From Oscillospiraceae bacterium (GTDB lineage Bacteria > Bacillota > Clostridia > Oscillospirales > CAG-272), in NCBI GenBank assembly GCA_015065045.1, contig SVRB01000004.1, forward strand, positions 1 to 32,464: a stretch of 32,464 nucleotides of DNA, in the 5' to 3' direction. The notes beneath the pieces are model-generated. The model was not told the origin of the DNA. It did not search any database and was given only the letters and a program-made list of their open reading frames with translations. Shown here piece by piece: positions 15,566 through 22,266 of the stretch; position 1 is the stretch's first letter; every line of letters begins with the position of its first letter. A program made the position numbers and the translations under genes.

Positions 15566-16636
15566 ATGAAAATTATATTAGGCAAACAATTAAAAAAATT
15601 ACGCAGGATAAAAGGTAATACCCAAGAGGAATTGGCTGAACACCTCGGAATTACTATGCAAGCTATTTCAAAATGGGAACGAGAAGAAGGATTTCCTGAT
15701 ATAACGTTTTTGCCTGCTATTGCTTCATATTACGGTGTAAGTGTTGATGAGTTGCTTGGTGTCGGAAAAGCTGAAAAAGAAAAAAAGATAAAAACCTACC
15801 ATGATAAAAATTTGGAACTTTTTCGCGAGGGCAAAAATTCAGAGCGTGTGGCTTTATGTCGTGAAGCAAATAAGGAATTTCCCGACGAGTTTTCGCTGTT
15901 GTATAATTTAATGTACGCATTGCAAGCCGAGGATATAAACAAAAATGCCGATGAAATTATTAAATATGGCGAAAGAATATTGGCGGAATCTACTGATAAT
16001 CACCTAAGGAGTGGCGCGATCCAATCTTTGAGCTTTACTTATTATTTCGCAAAGGGTGATGCGGAATCTGCTAAGAAATATGCTTATATGGCAGGCATAT
16101 ATAGCTCTACAGTTAATGAAATAATGCCGCGCTTGCTTGAGGGAGAAGAGGCAGTTGCGTTTTGTCAGACAAATATACAAACGCTTTTTGATATGATTTG
16201 GGGTAACACAAACACTATGTGTTGGAAAGGGAAATATTCCGCAGAAGATAAGATAAAAGCTTATACATTTGTGCTTGATTGCTTTAGATTGCTATATCCG
16301 GATGGCAATTACGGTTTTTATCATATAAGGGTAGCTGATTGCTATAAAGAATTGGCATATAGCTATCTTGAGCTTGGGAATGATGAACAGATGTTTATTT
16401 GCCTTGAAAAATCAGCGGAACATTCAATAAAATTTGACACAAGAAAAAATGGAATAAATACTGCATTTATGGTTAATAAGGTTAAGCAATCCGTAGATGA
16501 TTCCTATAAGGATTATCCTGAAAACAAATCGGGATTGCTTTTAAAAGCTTTAAAAAAAGATAAATTTGCGCCTTTTTACAACGATCCTCGCATGATAAGA
16601 ATTCTTGAAAAGCTAACTGAGGTTGCAGTTATATAA
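15566..16636 (+). CDS. XRE-family transcriptional regulator with helical C-terminal domain
   Basis: A 356-residue DNA-binding protein. Residues 5-65 are a lambda-Cro/XRE helix-turn-helix (NTQEELAEHLGITMQAISKWE, the GFPDI turn, SVDELLG). From about 75 on, the sequence is helical with TPR-like character (AYSYLELGNDEQMFICLEKSAEHS), a layout used to sense a peptide or other ligand. Its target is unknown; neither neighbour points to a pathway. AAAGGGAG precedes the ATG. No terminator is visible after the stop. The minus-strand microprotein gene ends only 11 bases further on, tail to tail. Confidence 0.85.
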   Translation: MKIILGKQLKKLRRIKGNTQEELAEHLGITMQAISKWEREEGFPDITFLPAIASYYGVSVDELLGVGKAEKEKKIKTYHDKNLELFREGKNSERVALCREANKEFPDEFSLLYNLMYALQAEDINKNADEIIKYGERILAESTDNHLRSGAIQSLSFTYYFAKGDAESAKKYAYMAGIYSSTVNEIMPRLLEGEEAVAFCQTNIQTLFDMIWGNTNTMCWKGKYSAEDKIKAYTFVLDCFRLLYPDGNYGFYHIRVADCYKELAYSYLELGNDEQMFICLEKSAEHSIKFDTRKNGINTAFMVNKVKQSVDDSYKDYPENKSGLLLKALKKDKFAPFYNDPRMIRILEKLTEVAVI

Positions 16637-16646
16637 TAATTTATTT

Positions 16647-16781
16647 TTATGCTTCGATATTGTACTCTTGAACCGGCGCTGACCTTCCTGAAACATTGGT
16701 CGAAATATGGCGCTCGTTGCTCCTGCAGTCTGTATTAGGACAAATGTTGCCGTAGAATAGTTCCTCAAGTATTGATCTCAT
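16647..16781 (-). CDS. 44-aa microprotein, truncated DUF6809-like
   Basis: Read on the minus strand: AGGAGG, nine bases, then ATG at 16781. The first 20 residues (MRSILEELFYGNICPNTDCR) look like the N-terminus of the small DUF6809 proteins widespread in clostridia. Those normally continue for another 60-80 residues of helix. Here the sequence switches to SNERHISTNVSGRSAPVQEYNIEA and stops. The switch falls at the dispersed 39-bp repeat, so the gene was probably truncated by it, although the strong ribosome site suggests it is still translated. A weak promoter (TTCGCA-N17-TACAAT) lies upstream on the minus strand. Function unknown. Confidence 0.55.
   Translation of the reverse strand: MRSILEELFYGNICPNTDCRSNERHISTNVSGRSAPVQEYNIEA
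16667..16705. repeat. 39-bp dispersed repeat, copy B
   Basis: Homolog of 12387-12425. It forms most of the 3' half of the minus-strand microprotein gene. Confidence 0.55.
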
Positions 16782-16906
16782 ATAATTATCCTCCTAAAAG
16801 TAGTTAGGATAATTGTAACGTGAGTTGGCACTTTTGCGAATGGGGGAAGAATGTTGTTTGCGGAAAAGTTGCAATAAAATGTAATACTAAAAATGTATAA
16901 ATGCTG

Positions 16907-16935
16907 TTGAAAGAAGTAGTGCTCTATGGTATAAT
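16907..16935 (+). promoter_or_regulatory. Orphan sigma-A promoter
   Basis: TTGAAA (16907-16912), 17-bp spacer, TATAAT (16930-16935). No intact gene starts nearby, so it may now drive only decayed sequence or, distantly, the dGTPase gene. Confidence 0.55.
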
Positions 16936-17202
16936 GAAATTACAAGGCAGAAGAATAACTATATCTGATTATTATGGACATTCTGGGACAAAAAAATTCA
17001 AATGAATTGAAGATTCATTTGATTCCTCTAAACTTACTTTGATGGAAATAGGTTAACTCCCATTCAATGATTGTTTTCTGTATATATTATCAATGACTAT
17101 CTCTATGCTTCCATTGAGGAAACTGACACATTGCTTTTAGATTTTCCCGTCGATGAACCGAAATCGTGGAAAAACTTAACACTATGTTTTTGCAAAATTT
17201 GA
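16936..17202 (+). pseudogene. Decayed coding sequence
   Basis: Two protein-like fragments lie in different frames. One contains the segment GRRITISDYYGHSGTKKF, before a stop near 17003. The other (17071-17202) contains SIEETDTLLLDFPVDEPKSW, before a stop at 17202. Between them is a perfect 10-bp hairpin (TCAAATGAAT / ATTCATTTGA, 16998-17022). No full-length gene or ribosome site is present. This looks like remains of a disrupted gene, but I cannot name the family. Confidence 0.35.
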
Positions 17203-17261
17203 TGTGATGTCCCTTGACAATCAAGGTATTGCTAACTAATAAAATTTTTGGGGGTATTATT

Positions 17262-18497
17262 TTGTCAAAATTAAAATTTGAAAATCATGCTACTTTTCCA
17301 AATAATATTCATTGGGAATTACTAACCTCACGACAAAGTGAATTATATTTTCGTCCTGATGATATCCGTAGTCCGTTTGCAAGGGACTACACTCGAATCC
17401 TCCACTCGATGGCTTACCGTCGACTTAAACACAAAACCCAAGTTTTTTTCAATATTGATAATGACCATATATGTACACGAATGGAACATGTTGCACACGT
17501 TGAATCTGTGAGTTCGACGATTGCTAGAAGACTTGGATTAAATGAAGAACTTACAAAAGCAATTTCAATGGGACATGATTTGGGGCATGCTCCATTTGGA
17601 CATCAAGGAGAATCTGTAATAAAAAAACTGTGCAATAAGTATTTGAATCAAAGTTTTTGGCATGAACAAAATGGTTTGAGATTTGTTGACAAAGTGGATT
17701 TACTTGAAGATAACTATAAGTCTTTTAAAAACCTGAATTTAACATACGCGGTGAGAGATGGCATCATATCTCATTGTGGAGAAGTAGATGAAAACGGAAT
17801 TTTCCCTAGGAGTATAGACATTTCTATTGATGATTTTAATGAAGCGGGAAAATACCAAGCCGTTACATGGGAGGGGTGTGTAGTTAAAATTGCAGATAAA
17901 ATTGCTTATGTGGGTCGTGATATAGAAGATGCGATGAATCTTGGTTTTTTGGATCAAACAGCACAAAATACTCTTTTGCGAATGGCACAAGCTAATGATC
18001 AAAATGTATTAAACACGACTGTGATCATGCATAATATGATTATTGATATCTGTAACAACAGTTCCCCCAAAAATGGTATTTGCTTAAGTCACAAATTCAA
18101 TCAACAATTAAAAGATATTAAAGCATTTAATTACGAACACATCTACAATCACCCACGTCTTGAACCTTTTAAACACTATTCTGAACTTGTTATTACTCAA
18201 ATATTTGAATCACTTTTAACTATGTATGACGGAAAACACACTTGGAGTATGTTGAATGAAAATCGATGTTTTACACCTCAACTGGTAGATTCTTTTGAAA
18301 AATGGTTAGCTCGTTACTGCAATGTTAGCATAGTTCCAAATGGCGAATTAAAAGATTTGGCATTGAGTTGTACAAATGAAAAAATATATAAAAACTTGGA
18401 AACAAAGGAATTATACATCCAAGCAATAATAGATTATATTTCTGGTATGACTGATCGGTTTGCTATAGTGCTCTTTAATGAATTATTGCAGTTTTAA
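17262..18497 (+). CDS. dGTPase-like HD-domain dNTP triphosphohydrolase
   Basis: Predicted to cleave a deoxynucleoside triphosphate to the nucleoside plus tripolyphosphate. HD-superfamily metal ligands: H76 in RMEHVAHVES, H105-D106 in GHDLGHAPFGHQGE, and D212 in VVKIADKIAYVGRD. N-terminal family segments SPFARDYTRILHS and YRRLKHKTQVF are present. The 411-residue length fits the shorter dGTPase-like class. The chosen start is TTG 17262 after GGGGG. The open frame begins at TTG 17214, whose bases TTGACA look more like a -35 element. The gene is visibly more AT-rich than core genes here and lies between decayed sequence and a tRNA with a duplicated 3' end, suggesting horizontal transfer. Some bacterial dGTPases act against phage; that role is only possible here. 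Confidence 0.85.
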   Translation: MSKLKFENHATFPNNIHWELLTSRQSELYFRPDDIRSPFARDYTRILHSMAYRRLKHKTQVFFNIDNDHICTRMEHVAHVESVSSTIARRLGLNEELTKAISMGHDLGHAPFGHQGESVIKKLCNKYLNQSFWHEQNGLRFVDKVDLLEDNYKSFKNLNLTYAVRDGIISHCGEVDENGIFPRSIDISIDDFNEAGKYQAVTWEGCVVKIADKIAYVGRDIEDAMNLGFLDQTAQNTLLRMAQANDQNVLNTTVIMHNMIIDICNNSSPKNGICLSHKFNQQLKDIKAFNYEHIYNHPRLEPFKHYSELVITQIFESLLTMYDGKHTWSMLNENRCFTPQLVDSFEKWLARYCNVSIVPNGELKDLALSCTNEKIYKNLETKELYIQAIIDYISGMTDRFAIVLFNELLQF

Positions 18498-18534
18498 AAT
18501 TAATGTTTTGTATTTTTATGTAGAAAAATAGGAT

Positions 18535-18592
18535 GTTACACACATTTGCGTAGCAAATTGCGTAACACCTACACAAAAACTGCGTAGCAGGT
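18535..18592. other. Paired hairpins with repeated GCGTAGC
   Basis: A 13-bp imperfect hairpin (18535-18566; GTTAC...GTAAC with GTA loop) is followed by CTGC-GTA-GCAG (18580-18590). Both loops contain TGCGTAGCA. There is no T-run, so these are not ordinary terminators. They lie directly after the dGTPase stop and could be an RNA 3' structure or a recombination-type site. Unassigned. Confidence 0.4.
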
Positions 18593-18594
18593 AA

Positions 18595-18622
18595 GAAAAA
18601 AGAGGCTATAAATAGTAGCCTC
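18595..18622 (-). terminator. Minus-strand terminator
   Basis: GAGGCTA/TAGCCTC stem (18602-18608 / 18616-18622) followed on the minus strand by TTTTTTCTT. It is the last of three minus-oriented hairpins after tRNA-Pro. Confidence 0.65.
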
Positions 18623-18652
18623 AAAAAGTTCAAAAAAGCTTATAGGTAAAAT

Positions 18653-18684
18653 AAAAATCGGGAATCGTTTGATTCCCGATTTTT
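18653..18684. terminator. Terminator after the tRNA 3'-end copy
   Basis: Perfect 14-bp stem (AAAAATCGGGAATC / GATTCCCGATTTTT) with a GTTT loop, working in both directions. It directly abuts the duplicated tRNA-Pro 3' end on the minus strand. Confidence 0.85.
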
Positions 18685-18712
18685 GGTCTAAGTGACTGGA
18701 CTTGAACCAGCG
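18684..18712 (-). pseudogene. Partial copy of the tRNA-Pro 3' end
   Basis: 29 bases identical to the 3' end of tRNA-Pro at 18870-18898: CCA, acceptor 3' strand and T-arm. The rest of a tRNA is missing: the D arm and anticodon arm are replaced by a palindromic repeat. Integrases commonly use tRNA 3' ends as attachment sites, so this may be an att remnant. Partial duplication of the tRNA plus its terminator is the alternative. Confidence 0.75.
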
Positions 18713-18800
18713 ACCACAACCGTGAACCCCCAAAGCTCGATAAACTCGCTTCGGGGAACCCCTTCACCACCCCCTCTGCGCTCCGCGCAGGGCGTGATCT
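18713..18800. repeat. GC-rich palindromic repeat between the tRNA copies
   Basis: Hairpins CCCCAAAGC / GCTTCGGGG (18728-18756, one mismatch) and CTGCGC-TCC-GCGCAG (18776-18790). GGGGAACCCCTTCACCACCC (from 18753) matches the module at 5737-5756 with few differences, so both belong to one repeat family. No protein coding. Confidence 0.65.
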
Positions 18801-18834
18801 CGGACACTGCTTCAAAACCAAGCATATAAAACAA

Positions 18835-18868
18835 AAAAAGCTGACGGGCTATTGCCCATCAGCTTTTT
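18835..18868 (-). terminator. tRNA-Pro terminator
   Basis: AAAAAGCTGA / TCAGCTTTTT outer stem with an inner GGGC/GCCC stem. It immediately follows the tRNA CCA end on the minus strand, where it is followed by a T-run. Confidence 0.88.
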
Positions 18869-18869
18869 A

Positions 18870-18945
18870 TGGTCTAAGTGACTGGACTTGAACCAGCGGC
18901 CTCTACCACCCCAAGGTAGCGCTCTCCCAGCTGAGCTACACCTAG
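18870..18945 (-). tRNA. tRNA-Pro(GGG)
   Basis: A complete 76-base cloverleaf. Acceptor CTAGGTG/CACTTAG (one G-U), D arm GCTC-AGCTGGGA-GAGC, anticodon arm CTACC-TTGGGGT-GGTAG with anticodon GGG (reads CCC), variable loop AGGCC, T arm GCTGG-TTCAAGT-CCAGT, discriminator A and an encoded CCA. The C1-G72 pair is the proline identity mark in bacteria. It has its own consensus promoter and terminator. Confidence 0.95.
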
Positions 18946-18957
18946 TCAACAGACCGT

Positions 18958-18986
18958 ATTATAGCACATCTGTTTCAAATAGTCAA
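18958..18986 (-). promoter_or_regulatory. tRNA-Pro promoter
   Basis: Minus-strand TTGACT (18981-18986), 17-bp spacer, TATAAT (18958-18963), 12 bases upstream of the tRNA 5' end. Confidence 0.85.
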
Positions 18987-19055
18987 GACCTCATTGAAAA
19001 TATTTTTTGCTTTTTATTGATTTTATTCCATTTTTTATTTATTTGTCTAAAAAAA

Positions 19056-19511
19056 TCAGTCGTTGTCGCCTTTCATCGCACTCAATTCCTGCATAAAGCT
19101 TTCAATATCGTTAAAATTTCGATAAACCGAAGCATATCTTACGTAAGAAACCTCATCAATATCGCGCAGCTTTTCAAGCACTCTGCGGCCTATCTCCGAC
19201 GTATGTACCTCTGTCTTGAACGAGTTACGCAAGTCAACCTCAATCTCTGTTATAATTCTCTCCATATCCTTAAGTGTAATCATCGAACGCTTATAGCAAG
19301 CCTTATCAAGTCCGTTCAAAATCTTATTTCTGTCAAAAATCTGTTTCGTTCCGTTCTTCTTTATAACAATGATCGGCACAGTCTCGTGCACCTCAAACGT
19401 TGTAAAACGTCTTCCGCAAGAAAGACATTCTCTTCTTCTTCTGATCTCAGAATCGGTCGGTCGGCTGTCTATTACCTTACTTACTGCATTTCCGCAAACA
19501 GGACATTTCAT
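19056..19511 (-). CDS. nrdR: Transcriptional repressor NrdR
   Basis: Nucleotide-sensing repressor of ribonucleotide reductase genes. The 151-residue length is typical. The N-terminal zinc ribbon has C3, C6 (CPVC) and C29, C32 (CLSC), with the conserved RRRRECLSCGRRFTTFE basic patch that contacts DNA. Residues of about 46-136 form the ATP-cone domain that binds ATP/dATP (VIKKNGTKQIFDRNKIL, then IGRRVLEKLRDIDEVSYVRYASVYR). GGAG precedes the ATG. It lies upstream of tRNA-Pro on the same strand. Its promoter carries two tandem NrdR boxes, so it very probably represses itself. No nrd structural gene lies in the window. Confidence 0.97.
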   Translation of the reverse strand: MKCPVCGNAVSKVIDSRPTDSEIRRRRECLSCGRRFTTFEVHETVPIIVIKKNGTKQIFDRNKILNGLDKACYKRSMITLKDMERIITEIEVDLRNSFKTEVHTSEIGRRVLEKLRDIDEVSYVRYASVYRNFNDIESFMQELSAMKGDND

Positions 19512-19548
19512 AAAATCACTCCTATTTTTATATTCCCTTTACAGTAAA

Positions 19549-19607
19549 ATTATAACATAACACCAAATATGGTGTCAAGCCTTTTTTCTTTGCACAACAT
19601 ATTGTAA
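19549..19607 (-). promoter_or_regulatory. nrdR promoter with two tandem NrdR boxes
   Basis: Minus-strand TTGACA (19573-19578), 18-bp spacer, TATAAT (19549-19554). Box 1, ACACCAAATATGGTGT (19560-19575), fills the spacer and overlaps the -35. Box 2, GCACAACATATTGTAA (19592-19607), lies upstream. Both keep the core C.A.AT.T.G of the NrdR consensus, and they are separated by 16 bp (32 bp between equivalent positions), the pairing known for NrdR. Confidence 0.82.
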
Positions 19608-19662
19608 CTTAAAACAACTTTAAATAAATAAAAACACATACAAACAAAAGAGGCAAGGTTTA

Positions 19663-19691
19663 TTGATTTTAGGTGCATAATATGGTATAAT
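19663..19691 (+). promoter_or_regulatory. Promoter of the Dabb gene
   Basis: TTGATT (19663-19668), 17-bp spacer, TATAAT (19686-19691). It is probably the promoter for the plus-strand run that starts at 19764. Confidence 0.7.
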
Positions 19692-19763
19692 ATTTTATCA
19701 AAATAAATAATCGGTTAAGTTATTTTGCATACAAAGCCGATAATAAAAAATAAGAGGTGCGCT

Positions 19764-20066
19764 ATGATTAAGCATATTGTAATGTGGAGATTTAAAGAAG
19801 AAGCAGAAGGTAGAACAAAGCTTGAAAACATGGAGCTTGTAAGAGACAGACTCTATGCGCTTGTGCCCATTGTTCCTCAGATCAAAAAGATGGAAATCGG
19901 ATTTGATTTCAGCAAGACACCTATGTCATACGATATGATTCTCTATACTGAATTTGAAACAAAAGAAGATCTTGATATATACGCAGTTGACAGCGAACAC
20001 GCAAAGGTAAAGGTTATCGTTGCAGCGACAACAGAAGCTCGCGTTGTGCTTGATTACGAGGCATAA
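19764..20066 (+). CDS. Dabb (stress-responsive A/B barrel) domain protein
   Basis: A 100-residue protein of the dimeric alpha/beta barrel (Dabb) family. It has the typical opening MIKHIVMWRFK, a helix LENMELVRDRLYALV, the strand IKKMEIGFDF and the YDMILYTEFETKEDLDIY segment ending with VDSEHAKV, where the His often lines the pocket. Members bind or transform small molecules, and many are unassigned. The start is ATG 19764 after AAGAGGTG; the frame extension to 19725 lacks a ribosome site. It is first in a plus-strand run with the CPBP protein, tadA and a pseudouridine synthase. Confidence 0.85.
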   Translation: MIKHIVMWRFKEEAEGRTKLENMELVRDRLYALVPIVPQIKKMEIGFDFSKTPMSYDMILYTEFETKEDLDIYAVDSEHAKVKVIVAATTEARVVLDYEA

Positions 20067-20080
20067 TATTACAAAAAGCG

Positions 20081-21046
20081 ATGAATAATATCGATTTTAT
20101 TCAGATACCAGACGAGAATAAAATTAAATACAGAAAAACCGTTGACGTTATCGCGATCGGACTATTGCTCCAGACACTACTATCAGAAGGCAGTTCTTAT
20201 CTGTTTTTGGTACTGTCGGGGGCTTTTTCGGCATTTGGACTTACTAAGGGAAGTATTGCTTACAACAACATAAGCTCGGGAGCCGATATTATAGTATACG
20301 CTTTGGTATTTCTTCTTCCGGCTTTGTTTATACTGAAATACGCGCCCGAGAAGAACAGCAGTATAGGCAATAAAATAAAATTGCCGAAGAATTTTATATC
20401 TGTTTTATTTGCGTTTCTCGGATGTATTGCTGTTTGCGGAAGCATTACAGCCATAATAAAAGTATCAATTGAAGAAATTGGTATAGGTTTTCATACCTTT
20501 GAATTTACCATCCCCCACGATATATTGGGAACAATATTGTTTATTGTTTCCTCAGCGGTAATACCTGCGATAGTCGAGGAGCTTCTGTTCAGAAAAGCCA
20601 TTCTCGGAAATCTCTTGCCGTACGGTAAATGGTTTGCTGTAATTTTATCATCTGTATGCTTTTCGCTGATGCACAGAAATCCATCTCAGACTATATATAC
20701 TTTTGTGGGAGGAATCATTCTTGCTGTTGTAGTTATAAATAGCAACTCTGTTTTTCCTGCGATGCTCTTGCATTTTTTGAATAATTTGTTATCGGTCGTT
20801 TATATGCTGATATATGAATACGCGAGCGAACAGACATATTTGCTTGTAGTATCGTGTATTGATATTGTTTTGCAGCTTTGCGGAATTATTTTCGTATGTG
20901 TATTGTTTGGAAAAGGTTTTTTTGAGCTTGAATCGCACTCTGACGGACTTACGTTTTCTCCGACAAAAAATCTTGTCAGAATCTATTTTGTAGTATACGT
21001 TTTATATTCTTTGTTTTTATCATTAAGGTGGGTATACGCTATATGA
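20081..21046 (+). CDS. CPBP-family intramembrane metalloprotease
   Basis: A 321-residue membrane protein with about eight helices. The CPBP (Rce1-like) motifs are EELLFR (166-171, catalytic Glu pair), FSLMH with H198, and LLHFLNN near residue 235. This supports an active glutamate-type intramembrane endopeptidase. Substrates of bacterial members are mostly unknown. The ATG lies 14 bases after the Dabb stop with a poor ribosome site, so it probably depends on coupling. Its stop overlaps the tadA start (ATGA at 21043-21046). Confidence 0.88.
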   Translation: MNNIDFIQIPDENKIKYRKTVDVIAIGLLLQTLLSEGSSYLFLVLSGAFSAFGLTKGSIAYNNISSGADIIVYALVFLLPALFILKYAPEKNSSIGNKIKLPKNFISVLFAFLGCIAVCGSITAIIKVSIEEIGIGFHTFEFTIPHDILGTILFIVSSAVIPAIVEELLFRKAILGNLLPYGKWFAVILSSVCFSLMHRNPSQTIYTFVGGIILAVVVINSNSVFPAMLLHFLNNLLSVVYMLIYEYASEQTYLLVVSCIDIVLQLCGIIFVCVLFGKGFFELESHSDGLTFSPTKNLVRIYFVVYVLYSLFLSLRWVYAI

Positions 21047-21543
21047 ACGAATATTTTGTTGAACAGACAAAAGAATATGATGAAGCTGAAGCTATAGAAT
21101 TTATGAAGGCTGCTATTGAACAGGCTAAAATGGCTGCTGACATCGGTGAAGTTCCTGTTGGCGCTGTTGTTGTATGCGACGGAAAAATCGTATCGGCGGA
21201 GTTTAATACAAGAGAAACGGGGAAGAATGCGCTTCACCATGCGGAAGTAAAGGCTATCGACTCGGCTTGTAAAGCGCTCGGCGGTTGGAGATTGCATAAG
21301 TGTGATCTATACGTAACGCTTGAACCCTGCCCGATGTGCGCGGGTGCTATTGTAAATGCGCGTATAAAGAGGGTGATCTTCGGTGCTTTTGACAAAAAGG
21401 CGGGCGCATTCGGAAGCGTTATAAATATGAATGACTTTCCTCTTAATCACAAGCCTGAGATACACAGCGGTGTATGTATAGATGAGTGTTCACAGCTTTT
21501 GTCGGATTTTTTTGCAAATCTGCGAAAGACTAAAAATAGTTAA
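21043..21543 (+). CDS. tadA: tRNA-specific adenosine deaminase
   Basis: Deaminates A34 of tRNA-Arg(ACG) to inosine, an essential wobble modification. The zinc and proton-shuttle motif is HAE (66-68) and the zinc Cys motif is PCPMC (95-99). The flanks GEVPVGAVVV and FGAFDKKAGAFGSV are typical. At 166 residues it has normal length. The start is ATG 21043, overlapping the previous stop as ATGA, with AAGGTGGG upstream. The GTG at 21028 overlaps that ribosome site and is rejected. Confidence 0.95.
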   Translation: MNEYFVEQTKEYDEAEAIEFMKAAIEQAKMAADIGEVPVGAVVVCDGKIVSAEFNTRETGKNALHHAEVKAIDSACKALGGWRLHKCDLYVTLEPCPMCAGAIVNARIKRVIFGAFDKKAGAFGSVINMNDFPLNHKPEIHSGVCIDECSQLLSDFFANLRKTKNS

Positions 21544-21553
21544 GGGTACAACT

Positions 21554-22228
21554 ATGGAACAAATTAAGATACTGTACGAGGACAAGCATATTGTTATATG
21601 CGTAAAGCCTCAGAACATACTGTCACAGCAGGACGGTAAGGGCTCTCCTGATATGGTGAAGGCTCTCGGAGAAATGACGGGAGCTGACGTAAAGGTCGTA
21701 CACAGACTTGATTTTGGTGTTGGCGGCGTTATGGTGTATGCAAAAAGTGATATTGCCGCATCAAGACTGTCCGAGTGCGTCAGAAACAAGAGCTTTGAAA
21801 AGGAATACTATGCTATAGTTATGGGCAGACCCGAAGAGGACTTTGGTGTCTATAAGGATCTTTTATTCAAGGACTCGTCAAAAAATAAGACTTACGTTGT
21901 TGACCGAATGAGGAAAGGCGTTAAAGAAGCAAGTCTTGAATATAAGGTTATTGATGCAAAGGAAACCGAAAAGGGAGATATGTCTCTTGTGTGGATAAAA
22001 CTGCATACGGGCAGAACACACCAGATAAGAGTACAATTTGCCTCAAGAAGGACGCCCCTTTACGGTGACGGTAAATACGGAAGCAAAACGTCCGACAAAA
22101 AGACGGCGCTTTGGTCATACAGACTGACGTTTTTGCATCCTATAACTAAGAAAATTATCAGTTTTTCGGATATACCCGACGACTCGTTCCCTTGGAACGT
22201 TTTTGATTTTTCCGATAATAGATTGTAA
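21554..22228 (+). CDS. RluA-family pseudouridine synthase
   Basis: Predicted to isomerise uridine to pseudouridine in rRNA or tRNA. The catalytic Asp is D53 in VVHRLDFGVGG, and the C-terminal motif GRTHQIRVQFA is complete. The motif normally reads HRLD..T.G; here the Thr is replaced (FGVGG), a mild deviation. At 224 residues it lacks an S4 domain, like the short TruC/YlyB-type members, so the target site is uncertain. Start ATG 21554 after AAGGGT. It is 10 bases after the tadA stop, so it is in the same operon; both modify RNA. Confidence 0.9.
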   Translation: MEQIKILYEDKHIVICVKPQNILSQQDGKGSPDMVKALGEMTGADVKVVHRLDFGVGGVMVYAKSDIAASRLSECVRNKSFEKEYYAIVMGRPEEDFGVYKDLLFKDSSKNKTYVVDRMRKGVKEASLEYKVIDAKETEKGDMSLVWIKLHTGRTHQIRVQFASRRTPLYGDGKYGSKTSDKKTALWSYRLTFLHPITKKIISFSDIPDDSFPWNVFDFSDNRL

Positions 22229-22266
22229 ATAACAAGCATCATATATTTATTATGCGAGGTGTTATT

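Noticed and set aside
18713..18800. A second complete tRNA gene joined to the duplicated 3' end
   Set aside because: No D arm or anticodon arm can be folded; the sequence is a palindromic repeat.
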